DNA of 64,000 bases from Streptomyces sp. NBC_01551 (lineage in GTDB: Bacteria; Actinomycetota; Actinomycetes; Streptomycetales; Streptomycetaceae). Below the pieces are notes generated by a model that made no database searches, was not told where the DNA came from, and saw nothing but the letters and a program-made list of their open reading frames with translations. The stretch covers positions 5,421,501 to 5,485,500 of the forward strand of contig NZ_JAPEPX010000001.1 of assembly GCF_026339935.1 (NCBI RefSeq), in the 5' to 3' direction. Within the stretch, counting starts at the first letter, position 1, and each line of letters opens with the position of its first letter. Below are positions 56,454-64,000 of this stretch, piece by piece. The position numbers and the translations under genes are program-made.

Positions 56454-57328
56454 CCGCGCTCGCCCTGCACGGGGACACGCAGTCCACCGCCCTCTACGAC
56501 TTCCCCGGCCCCAAGACCCGTCGGCGCCACTTCTACTACGGGATCCTGTCGACGGCGGTGATCCTGGCGCTGCTGGGCTGGATCCTCTACCTCCTCTTCG
56601 ACACCCACCAGTTCACCGCCGCCAAGTGGAACCCCTTCACGTACGAGGGGATCCAGGAGCTGCTGCTCAGGGGGCTGGGGAACACCCTCAAGGCCTTCGC
56701 GTACGCCTCGGTGTTCTCGCTGGTGCTCGGCGCGGCGCTCGCCGCGGGCCGGCTCTCGGAGCACCGGCCGGTGCGCTGGCCGGCCACGCTGCTGGTGGAG
56801 TTCTTCCGGGCCATGCCGGTGCTGGTGATGATCTTCTTCATCTTCGTCGCGCTGAAGGTGCAGCCGCTGCCGGCCCTCGTCGCGGGACTGACCCTGTACA
56901 ACGGCGCGGTGCTCGCCGAGGTCTTCCGTACGGGGATCAACGCCGTGGACCGGGGCCAGCGCGAGGCGGCGTACGCGCTGGGCATGCGCAAGACCCAGGT
57001 GATGACGTACGTCCTCGCGCCGCAGGCGGGCCGGGCGATGCTGCCCGCGATCATCAGCCAGCTGGTGGTGGCGCTGAAGGACACCTCGCTCGGCTACCTG
57101 ATCACCTACGAGGAGTTCCTGCACGCGGGGAAGCTGATCGCCTCGAACCTCGACTACGACCTTCCGTTCATCCCCGTCGTGATGATCATCTCCCCGATCT
57201 ACATCGGCATGTGCATGCTGCTGTCCTGGTTCGCCACCTGGGTGGCGAGGTACGAGCGGCGCAGCGTGAAGACCGAGGGGATCGTCGTCGCCCCGGCGGG
57301 GGAGGAGACCGTGCTGCCGGGCCGCTAG
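56450..57328 (+). CDS. gluD: Amino acid ABC transporter permease
   Basis: 292 aa. Same family as gluC with a longer N-terminus (residues 1-60, one extra helix). LLRGLGNTLKAFAYASVFSLVLG, EFFRAMPVLVMIFFIFV, and EAA loop REAAYALGMRKTQVMTYVLAPQAGRAMLP. Forms a heterodimeric channel with GluC. Its last base begins the terminator palindrome. Confidence 0.93.
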   Translation: MTALALHGDTQSTALYDFPGPKTRRRHFYYGILSTAVILALLGWILYLLFDTHQFTAAKWNPFTYEGIQELLLRGLGNTLKAFAYASVFSLVLGAALAAGRLSEHRPVRWPATLLVEFFRAMPVLVMIFFIFVALKVQPLPALVAGLTLYNGAVLAEVFRTGINAVDRGQREAAYALGMRKTQVMTYVLAPQAGRAMLPAIISQLVVALKDTSLGYLITYEEFLHAGKLIASNLDYDLPFIPVVMIISPIYIGMCMLLSWFATWVARYERRSVKTEGIVVAPAGEETVLPGR

Positions 57329-57355
57329 CGGGTCGGCTCCGCGGAGCCGACCCGC
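57328..57355. terminator. gluABCD terminator
   Basis: A 13-bp perfect stem (57328-57340 with 57343-57355) with a 2-base loop starts at the last base of the gluD stop codon. It also serves the convergent hydrolase gene. Confidence 0.8.
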
Positions 57356-57372
57356 CCGGCAGCGGCCGTGGA

Positions 57373-58953
57373 TCACTGCTCGCGCAGTGGCACCGAGACG
57401 TACGAGGGATCGGTGCGCGGCGAGGAGAAGGTCAGCTGCGCGCCGGTGGGGTTGTGCTCGATGTACAGAGGATCGACGGTGTCGATGACGAGGGCGAGGC
57501 GATGGCCGGCGGGTACGTCGTAAGCGGTGGAGAAGAGGTCCAGGTCCACGCCGAACGCCTGCCCCGGGGTCTTCCCGTGGAAGGTGTACGGGGCGTTGCT
57601 GACGAGCTTGCCGAGGCCGAGCGGGCCGACGTCGTAGAGGTACGCGACGAAGGTGCCGTCCCCCTTGGTGGGCGTGACGGTGGTGTGCAGCCGCACCGTG
57701 CCCCGCACGCGGCGGGCCGCGTCGTGGCGCTCGGACTGCCAGACGGCGGCGAAGGCGCGCGGCAGCAGCGGGATGGAGGCGACCGGCGGGGCCTTGGCGA
57801 ACTGGTCGAGGACGCTGGAGAGGAAGATGACGCCGCCGTTGGCACCGGAGTCGACGTTGGCGAAGACGTGCTCGCTGTCGGGGAGCGGGATCCGCTGGGT
57901 GGCGGCGGCCCCGACCGACTTCCAGTCGGCGTAGCCCTCGTATCCGTCCTCGCTGCGGGACTTGATCTGCACCGGGGACTCGGAGTCGATGCCGCCCCGC
58001 TCGCCCTTGAGGTAGCGGTCGAACCAGCGGTGGGCGTTGGTCCAGGTGTCGTTGGGCAGCCCGAGCAGGCCGGTGGCCTCGGCCGTGGCGTGGTCGCCGG
58101 GGCGGAACTCCAGGCGCTTGGGGCCGGTCAGCTTCTCGAAGAAGGCGGCGTACTGGTTGGGCGGGAAGATGGTGTCGCCCCAGGCGTTGCCCAGCATGAC
58201 GGCGGCGCCGTTGGCGTTGATCCGGTCGATCTGTTCGGCGGGCGATCTCTTCTTGCCCCACTCGATCATCTGCTGCTCGCGCTCCAGGTGGGAGCCGAGG
58301 AAGTCGCCGAGGATCTGCTTCAGTTCCGGGCCGGGCCGGCCGGTGAGGTAGCCGGCGGCGCCGAGCATCCCGGCGGCCTGGAGGTGCTGGGTGCGGCCCG
58401 AGTAGATGGACTCGATGAGGTCGGCCCAGCCGCTGAGCGCGACGACGGCCTTGATGCGGGGGTCGTGCGCGGAGGCCAGCAGGCTGATCCCGGCGCCGTA
58501 CGAGACGCCGCCGACGCCGATCCGGCCGGGGTCGGCGGGGGTGGTGGCGAGGGCCCAGTCGATGACGGCGGAGACGTCGGCGATGTCCGGAGGCCCGGCG
58601 ACCTCGATCTCGCCGCCGGAGAGCCAGAAGCCCCGCGAGGTGTAACTGACCACGACGTAGCCGGAGTCGGCGAGCTTCTTCGCCTGGGCGATGTATTCGA
58701 TCTGCGGCATGCCCCAGCTCGTGGGGAGCACGATCAGGGGGTACTTCCGGCCCGGCTGGGCGCCGGCCGGGGTGAAGACGTTGCCCTTGAGGGTGATGCC
58801 GCCGGAGCCCGGGATGTCGTGGAAGCGGACCTCCGACGGGGCGGTGGCGACGGCGGGCGCGGGCGCCGCCTGGGCCTGGTGGGGGGCCAGGCCCAGGGCG
58901 GCGGCCGCCAGTACGGCCGTCAGGGCAGCCGCGGTGCGGGTGGCACGGACCAT
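57373..58953 (-). CDS. Secreted CocE/NonD-type alpha/beta hydrolase
   Basis: 526 aa. Signal peptide (ATRTAAALTAVLAAAALGLAPHQAQA, cleavage after AQA). Alpha/beta hydrolase fold: IGVGGVSYGAGISLLASA (nucleophile Ser about residue 149), MLGNAWGDTIFPPNQ (acid), FRPGDHATAEATG (His), and a C-terminal jelly-roll-like region (GTVRLHTTVTPTKGDGTFVAYLYDVG). This is the X-Pro dipeptidyl-peptidase/CocE esterase layout. Secreted peptidase or esterase; substrate unknown. Confidence 0.85.
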   Translation of the reverse strand: MVRATRTAAALTAVLAAAALGLAPHQAQAAPAPAVATAPSEVRFHDIPGSGGITLKGNVFTPAGAQPGRKYPLIVLPTSWGMPQIEYIAQAKKLADSGYVVVSYTSRGFWLSGGEIEVAGPPDIADVSAVIDWALATTPADPGRIGVGGVSYGAGISLLASAHDPRIKAVVALSGWADLIESIYSGRTQHLQAAGMLGAAGYLTGRPGPELKQILGDFLGSHLEREQQMIEWGKKRSPAEQIDRINANGAAVMLGNAWGDTIFPPNQYAAFFEKLTGPKRLEFRPGDHATAEATGLLGLPNDTWTNAHRWFDRYLKGERGGIDSESPVQIKSRSEDGYEGYADWKSVGAAATQRIPLPDSEHVFANVDSGANGGVIFLSSVLDQFAKAPPVASIPLLPRAFAAVWQSERHDAARRVRGTVRLHTTVTPTKGDGTFVAYLYDVGPLGLGKLVSNAPYTFHGKTPGQAFGVDLDLFSTAYDVPAGHRLALVIDTVDPLYIEHNPTGAQLTFSSPRTDPSYVSVPLREQ

Positions 58954-59100
58954 CGATCGCTCCTCGCGTGCGCCGGTGTCAAAGTGAGCCGACGGTAACG
59001 GGAGGGGCTTACCGGAGGTAACCCGCCAGTAAGTTACGTGGTGGTAACAATTGAACGAGAGTCAGGAGCCGGTGTGCGGCGGCGGGCCGGGGCGTCGGGG

Positions 59101-60318
59101 TCAGCCGTTCTGGGCGGTCCCGGACAGGGCGCTCTTGGACTTCCATTCGTCCCACGACAGGTTCCACTCGCCGTAGCCGTTGCCGATGTCGGCCTTGCCC
59201 TTGGAGCCGTTGCCCTTGACCTCGACCAGGTCGCCCACCTGGGCGGAGCCGAAGAGGGCCTTGGCGTCGGAGTCGCTCATGCCCACGCAGCCGGAGCTGG
59301 TGTTGGCACGGCCGAAGTTGCCGGTGTTCCACGGCGCGGCGTGGATGTACATGCCCGACCAGGTGACCCGCATCGAGTAGTCGACCATCTTGTCGTACGC
59401 GTCGGCCAGGCCCACGGTCCGGGAGTCCATCCGGATCGTGCCCTCCTTGGTCATCAGCACCATCTTCCCGGACCACGAGGCCTTCTGGCCGCCGGGCGTG
59501 CCCGCCGAGACCGGGATGGTCTTCACCTTCTGGCCGTCCTCGATCACCGCCATCGTGCTGGAGTCCAGGTCGACCTCCAGCCGGCGGTCCTTGCCGATCT
59601 TGAACTCGGTGTTGTAGTCCTTGACGAAGTAGCCGCCGCCCTGGCCCGAGTCCACGCCGTTGAGGTTCATCTCGACCTTGACCTCGGTGCCGGACTTCCA
59701 GTACTCCTTCGGGCGCCAGTCCACCCGGTCGTTGCCGGTGTAGTCCTTGAACCAGCCCCAGGAGCCCTCGGTGTTGTTCGAGGTGGTCACCTTCAGGTGC
59801 TTCTCCACCTCGGCCTTGTTCTTCACCGGGTTGTCGAAGACGATCGAGACCGGCTGGGCGATGCCCACCACCGGGTTCGCCTTGCCCGGGTTGATCGTGA
59901 CCTTGTTCACCTTGTCCGCGGCCGCCGTCTTGAACTGGGCGCTTGCGGTCTGGCTGTCCTTGTTCCGCGCCTCGACCTTGTACTCCGTACCCGGCGCGGC
60001 ATTGCGCTCGGAGGTCCACGTCCTGCCGTCGTCGGATATCTTGCCCGGCAGTTCGGCACCCTTGCCGTCGGACACCTTCACCAGCGCCAGCTTGCCCGCG
60101 CCGAGGGTGACCTTCACCGGCTCGCCGGGCTTGGCCTGATCGCCCGTGAGGTTCACGGACATCGCCATGTCCGGCTTCTTCTCGGCCTCGGGCTTCGCGT
60201 CACCGCCGGCGGTCGCGGCGCCGGAGCCGCCCCCGCATGCGGTCAGCGCGGCGGCCAGGAGCGCGGTCCCCGCCAGCATGGCGTGGCGACTGCGTGCGAA
60301 ACGGCGTGTGCGGCTCAA
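59101..60318 (-). CDS. L,D-transpeptidase lipoprotein (LdtMt2-like)
   Basis: 405 aa. TTG start at 60318 with GGAGGGG 5 bases upstream; an inner ATG (HAMLAGTALL) would remove the basic residues needed by the signal. Lipobox LTAC about residue 27. Two Ig-like domains follow (about residues 45-140, 145-270), then the YkuD catalytic domain with HAAPWNTGNFGRANTSSGCVGMS (catalytic Cys), and a C-terminal Trp-rich segment (WNLSWDEWKSKSAL). It makes 3-3 peptidoglycan cross-links. It diverges from femX-murJ, so three wall-related genes adjoin. Confidence 0.9.
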   Translation of the reverse strand: MSRTRRFARSRHAMLAGTALLAAALTACGGGSGAATAGGDAKPEAEKKPDMAMSVNLTGDQAKPGEPVKVTLGAGKLALVKVSDGKGAELPGKISDDGRTWTSERNAAPGTEYKVEARNKDSQTASAQFKTAAADKVNKVTINPGKANPVVGIAQPVSIVFDNPVKNKAEVEKHLKVTTSNNTEGSWGWFKDYTGNDRVDWRPKEYWKSGTEVKVEMNLNGVDSGQGGGYFVKDYNTEFKIGKDRRLEVDLDSSTMAVIEDGQKVKTIPVSAGTPGGQKASWSGKMVLMTKEGTIRMDSRTVGLADAYDKMVDYSMRVTWSGMYIHAAPWNTGNFGRANTSSGCVGMSDSDAKALFGSAQVGDLVEVKGNGSKGKADIGNGYGEWNLSWDEWKSKSALSGTAQNG

Positions 60319-60533
60319 CGAAACCCCTCCAAGTAATGATTCGTCCGCAAAAGGAGATGCGAACGGCACGACTGTAGGTTGCGCATTCCGCCGAAAAGAT
60401 CGGACTTTCGGTTGTGACGTCGACCGCAGCGAAACGGTCATCGTCCGGTCACAATCGCCGCGCACCACGGTCACGGGCCGCTGTGAGAGTCCCCGTACAT
60501 CCCCACCCGGACGTACAGGAAGGGCCCTCAGCC

Positions 60534-61697
60534 ATGTGCGCACTGCTCGTCACCGCCCCCCGGCAGCACCAGGACCGGGAGCTGACGGTGCGTCCCCTGT
60601 CCGTCCCCGAATACCTGGCATTCCTGTCCCGGCACGGCCGGGCGAGTTTCCTCCAGTACCCGTCCTGGGCCGAGGTAAAGGACCTTTGGCGCTCGGAAAG
60701 GGTCGGATGGCACTATCCCGGTAGCGAAATATCGGGTTCCGCTCTCGTCCTCTACCGTCAATTCCCCGGAACCCGAAAATACTTCGCCTACCTGCCCGAG
60801 GGCCCCGTCGCCGACTGGTCCGACCCGCACATCGACCGGTGGCTCGACCCCCTCATGCGCCACCTGCGCGCGGCCGGCGCCTTCGCCGTCCGGATCGGGC
60901 CCACACCCGCCTACCGCCGCTGGGACGCCGCCGCCGTCAAGGCCGCCACCGGACCGGGCCGCCGACTGTCCGACGTACTCGCCACCGAGGTCGACCCGGT
61001 CGGCGCCGCCCTCGCCGACCGGCTGCGCACCCGCGGCTGGAAGCGCTGCGGCGGCGAGGACGACGGCGACGCCCAGCCCCGCCACGTCTTCCGCGTCCCG
61101 CTCGCCGGCCGTTCCCCCGCCGACCTGTGGGGCGGCCTCAACCAGGAGTGGCGGCGCAACATCCGCAAGGCCGAGAAGGCGGGTGTCGAGACGGTCGTCG
61201 GCTCCGCCGCCGACCTGCCCGAGTTCTACCGGCTGCTGCGGATCACCGAGGAGCGCGACGGGTTCCGGCTCGGCCGCTCCCTCGCCTACTACGAGCGCCA
61301 GTACGAGGTGCTCAACGCCGAGGAGCCCGGCCGGATGCGGCTCTACCTGGGCGTCCACCAGGGCGAGATCCTCGCCGCCCACACGATGATCGTGGCCGGC
61401 TCCCGGGTCTGGTACCAGACCGGCGCCTCCGCCGACCACCGCCGCGAGGTCCGCCCCAGCAACGCCCTGCAGTGGCGCATGATGTGCGACGCCCACGCCC
61501 TCGGCGCCGACGAGTACGACATGCGCGGGATACCCTCCACCCTTGACCCCGATGATCGTCCGTTCGGTTTGCTGCGCTGGAAGCTCGGCACCGGCGGGCA
61601 GGTCGTCGAAACGCTCGGTGAATGGGAGACCCCGGTGGACGGATACGCCAACACGGCGCTCTACAAGGCCTTCCAGGCCTACCTCGCCCGCCGGTGA
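60534..61697 (+). CDS. femX: FemX-like peptidyltransferase (peptidoglycan bridge)
   Basis: 387 aa tandem-GNAT Fem-family protein. FLQYPSWAEVKD, FAYLPEGPVADW, LNQEWRRNIRKAEKAGVET, YYERQYEVLNAEEPGRMRLYLG and YDMRGIPSTLDPDDRPFGLLRWKLG are diagnostic. Streptomyces peptidoglycan has a single-Gly bridge, which FemX is known to add to lipid II from Gly-tRNA. The ATG at 60534 has GGAAGGG upstream. Overlaps murJ by 4 bases (GTGA). Confidence 0.88.
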   Translation: MCALLVTAPRQHQDRELTVRPLSVPEYLAFLSRHGRASFLQYPSWAEVKDLWRSERVGWHYPGSEISGSALVLYRQFPGTRKYFAYLPEGPVADWSDPHIDRWLDPLMRHLRAAGAFAVRIGPTPAYRRWDAAAVKAATGPGRRLSDVLATEVDPVGAALADRLRTRGWKRCGGEDDGDAQPRHVFRVPLAGRSPADLWGGLNQEWRRNIRKAEKAGVETVVGSAADLPEFYRLLRITEERDGFRLGRSLAYYERQYEVLNAEEPGRMRLYLGVHQGEILAAHTMIVAGSRVWYQTGASADHRREVRPSNALQWRMMCDAHALGADEYDMRGIPSTLDPDDRPFGLLRWKLGTGGQVVETLGEWETPVDGYANTALYKAFQAYLARR

Positions 61698-63370
61698 CGG
61701 CCACCGACACCCGCCCGGCCGGTCCCGCCCCGGCCGCCGATCCGCCGGCGGCGCCCGCGAAGGGCTCGGTGGTGCGCAGCGGCGCGCTGATGGCGGCCGG
61801 CTCGATCGTCTCCCGCGCCACCGGGTTCGTCCGCTCCGCCGTCGTCGTCGCCGCCCTGGGCACCGGGCTGATGGGCGACGGCTACGCCGTCGCCAACACC
61901 GTCCCGAACATCCTGTACATGCTGCTCATAGGCGGCGCGCTCAACGCCGTCTTCGTGCCCGAGCTGGTCCGGGCCGCCAAAGAGCACAAGGACGGCGGCG
62001 CCGCCTACACCGACCGGCTGCTGACCGCCTGCACCGCGGCGCTCGTGCTGCTCACCGCCGTCGCCGTCCTCGCGGCGCCGCTGATCGTCGCCGGATACAC
62101 CGGCTACACCGGGGCGCAGGCGAGCACCACCGTGGCCCTGGCCCGGTTCTGCCTCCCGCAGATCCTCTTCTACGGGCTGTTCACCCTGCTCGGACAGGTG
62201 CTGAACGCCCGCGGCCGGTTCGGCGCGATGATGTGGACCCCGATCCTGAACAACCTCGTCATCATCGGCGTCTTCGGGCTGTTCCTCTCCGTGTCGCACG
62301 GCTCCGCGGACGGCCTCACCGCCGCCGACACGCGGCTGCTCGGCCTCGGCACCACCGCCGGGATCGTCATCCAGGCCCTGGCCCTGATCCCCTCGCTGCG
62401 CGCCGCCGGCTTCCGCTGGCGCCCCCGCTTCGACTGGCGCGGCAGCGGCCTGGCCCGCCCGCTGCGCAACGCCGGCTGGCTGGTCATGCTCGTGCTCACC
62501 AACCAGATCTCCTACTGGGTCGTGACCCGGCTCTCCACCGCGACCGGCCGGCACGCCCACGCGGCGGGGCTGGCGGGCGGCGCCGGGTACACCGCCTACA
62601 GCAACGCCTACCAGCTGTGGATCGTCCCGCAGGGCATCATCACCGTCTCCCTCGTGACCGCGCTGATGCCCCGGATGAGCTCCGCCGCGACCGACGGCGA
62701 CCTCGCGGCGGTCCGGCGCGACGTGTCGTACGCGCTGCGCTCCAGCGCCGCCCTCGTCGTCCCCGCCGCCGTGATCTTCGTGGCCCTCGCCCCCTGGGTG
62801 ATGGGCGGCGTCTTCGAGTACGGGCGCACCACCGCCGCCGACATCGAGGTGATGGCCGGCATGCTCATGGCGTTCGCGCCCGGCCTGATCGCCTTCTCCG
62901 GTCAGTACGTCCTCTCGCGCGGCTTCTACGCCCTCTCCGACACCCGGACCCCGTTCTTCCTGAACCTGGTCATCGCCGGCCTGTGGGCCGCGCTGTCGAT
63001 CGCCGCTTACCTGCTGCTGCCGCCGCGCTGGGCGGTCACCGGCATGGCCGGCGCCTACTCCGTCGCGCTCTTCGCGGGCCTCGCGGTCACCGCGTACACC
63101 CTCGCCCGGCGGCTCGGCCCGCGCGCGGGGACCCGTACCGAACGGCGGGCCACCGCCGTCCGCACCCACCTGCGGCTCCTGGCCGCCTGCCTCCCGGCGG
63201 GCGCCGCCGGGTACGCGGCCGCCCGCGCCGCCGAGCGGTTCGGGGACTTCGCCGCCGTGGGAGCGGGAACCGCGGCGATCGCCCTGGTCGTCGTCCTCCT
63301 CGCCGGGCCGCTGCGCCTGACCGAGATCACCGACCTGCTGGACTCCCTGCGGCGCAAGATCCGCCGTTAG
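61694..63370 (+). CDS. murJ: MurJ lipid II flippase
   Basis: 558 aa MATE/MVF superfamily protein with about 14 membrane segments. SGALMAAGSIVSRATGFVRSAVVVAALG is the MurJ/MviN start, followed by TVPNILYMLLIGGALNAVFVPEL and FCLPQILFYGLFTLLGQVLNARGRFGAMMWTPILNNLVII. Cytosolic N-terminus of ~30 Pro/Ala-rich residues. It flips lipid II across the membrane, the step after FemX acts. GTG start overlaps the femX stop. Confidence 0.9.
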   Translation: MTATDTRPAGPAPAADPPAAPAKGSVVRSGALMAAGSIVSRATGFVRSAVVVAALGTGLMGDGYAVANTVPNILYMLLIGGALNAVFVPELVRAAKEHKDGGAAYTDRLLTACTAALVLLTAVAVLAAPLIVAGYTGYTGAQASTTVALARFCLPQILFYGLFTLLGQVLNARGRFGAMMWTPILNNLVIIGVFGLFLSVSHGSADGLTAADTRLLGLGTTAGIVIQALALIPSLRAAGFRWRPRFDWRGSGLARPLRNAGWLVMLVLTNQISYWVVTRLSTATGRHAHAAGLAGGAGYTAYSNAYQLWIVPQGIITVSLVTALMPRMSSAATDGDLAAVRRDVSYALRSSAALVVPAAVIFVALAPWVMGGVFEYGRTTAADIEVMAGMLMAFAPGLIAFSGQYVLSRGFYALSDTRTPFFLNLVIAGLWAALSIAAYLLLPPRWAVTGMAGAYSVALFAGLAVTAYTLARRLGPRAGTRTERRATAVRTHLRLLAACLPAGAAGYAAARAAERFGDFAAVGAGTAAIALVVVLLAGPLRLTEITDLLDSLRRKIRR

Positions 63371-63409
63371 CGGGAGGCACGGCCCCGAACCCCCTTGGAC
63401 AATGACCGG

Positions 63410-64000
63410 ATGCCACGCGTACTGCTGATCGAGGACGACCCTTCCATCCGCGAAGGGGTGGGCCTCGGCCTGCGCCGCCGCGGCCACGAGGTGAGCGCCG
63501 CCGAGACCGGCGAGGCGGGCCTCGCACTGATGGCGAGCTTCCGCCCGGAACTGGTGCTGCTCGACCTCATGCTGCCCGGGATGAACGGCGTACAGGTCTG
63601 CCGCCGCATCCGCGAGACCAGCCAGCTCCCGATCATCATGCTGACCGCGCGCGGCGACGACTTCGACATCGTCATCGGCCTGGAGGCCGGCGCCGACGAC
63701 TACATCGTCAAGCCCGCCCGCACCGAGGTCATCGAGGCCCGCGTCAGGGCCGTCCTGCGCCGCCTGAGCACCCCGGCGGGCAGCCGTCCCGGGATCGAGT
63801 TCCACGGCGCGCTCGCCGTCGACCGCGCCGGACTGACCGTCGCCAAGAACGGCGAGCGCGTCCCCCTCGCGCCCAGCGAGATCAAGCTCCTGCTGCACCT
63901 GTCGGCCTCACCCGAGCAGGTCTTCTCCCGCCAGCAGCTCCTGGAGTACGTGTGGGAACACAGCTACCACGCCGACGCCCGGCTCGTGGACGCCTGCGTA
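63410..64000 (+). CDS. OmpR/PhoB-family response regulator, cut by the window edge
   Basis: At least 197 aa visible. Receiver domain with E9-D10-D11, phospho-acceptor in LVLLDLMLPG, and the GLEAGADDYIVKP lysine. The winged-helix output domain begins about residue 125 (IEFHGALAVDRAGLTVAKNGERVPLAPSEIKLLLHL) and continues past 64000. GACAAT (63400-63405) ends just before the ATG, so a leaderless start is possible. It resembles CseB-like regulators; a partner kinase is expected to the right. Confidence 0.9.
   Translation, partial: MPRVLLIEDDPSIREGVGLGLRRRGHEVSAAETGEAGLALMASFRPELVLLDLMLPGMNGVQVCRRIRETSQLPIIMLTARGDDFDIVIGLEAGADDYIVKPARTEVIEARVRAVLRRLSTPAGSRPGIEFHGALAVDRAGLTVAKNGERVPLAPSEIKLLLHLSASPEQVFSRQQLLEYVWEHSYHADARLVDACV

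Noticed and set aside
61679..63898. 739-aa open frame on the minus strand
   Set aside because: Antisense shadow of murJ and the response regulator; low-complexity Gly/Asp/Glu/Val composition.

Overview
The window is high-GC actinobacterial DNA and almost certainly comes from a Streptomyces chromosome. The evidence is very strong GC bias at third codon positions, frequent GTG and TTG starts, many 4-base ATGA/GTGA gene overlaps, several leaderless-type starts (TANNNT box 6-8 bases before the start codon), and family content (AllR-type IclR regulator, clustered ureide genes, L,D-transpeptidase/FemX/MurJ, GluABCD-type uptake system). I saw no rRNA or tRNA gene, CRISPR array, insertion sequence or prophage. 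It reads as ordinary chromosomal sequence.

Layout. 1-8.4 kb: a membrane protein cut by the window edge, a DUF2332-like protein, an alpha/beta hydrolase, a CorA transporter, an AlkZ-like HTH_42 protein, an acyl-CoA synthetase, a glutathione peroxidase, and an odd zinc-ribbon protein with a Gly-Pro-Gly-Gln linker. 8.5-41.9 kb: a purine/ureide and glyoxylate catabolic region. It holds gcl, katA, glxR, hyi, a thiamine-binding-like and HTH pair, uraD-uraH-uox, an 8-oxoguanine deaminase-like amidohydrolase, an NCS2 purine permease, aceB (malate synthase), allR, allB and alc. Interleaved are an FAD oxidase with a divergent TetR, a TetR-controlled agmatine pathway (aguA-aguB), an exonuclease, an SGNH esterase, a MobA-like enzyme, a MocR regulator, and a two-component system divergent from an ABC exporter. 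42-46 kb: an SDR, a RibD/DHFR-like reductase, an EamA exporter and a P450. 46-52.6 kb: a Gfo/Idh dehydrogenase divergent from a sugar ABC transporter operon with its own ROK kinase. 52.6-64 kb: exonuclease III, a Glu/Asp-type ABC transporter, a secreted hydrolase, an L,D-transpeptidase, FemX-like, MurJ, and an OmpR-family regulator cut by the right edge.

How the genes fit. Purines enter through the NCS2 permease. Urate is oxidised by Uox, with KatA available to remove the H2O2. UraH and UraD convert the product to allantoin, AllB and Alc take it to ureidoglycolate plus urea, and the resulting glyoxylate is used either by AceB (malate) or by Gcl-Hyi-GlxR (tartronate semialdehyde, hydroxypyruvate, glycerate). 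Ureidoglycolate lyase, xanthine dehydrogenase and urease are not in the window.

The most interesting signal is regulatory. A paired 15-bp palindrome (TTCYR-N5-YRGAA), always two copies separated by exactly 6 bp, lies at the gcl, hyi, aceB and allB promoters and is a strong candidate AllR operator. A second palindrome (TCAACA-N3-TGTTGA) overlaps the -35 boxes of katA and uraD and abuts the first motif at aceB and allB. That points to a second, unidentified regulator linking urate oxidation, peroxide removal and glyoxylate use.
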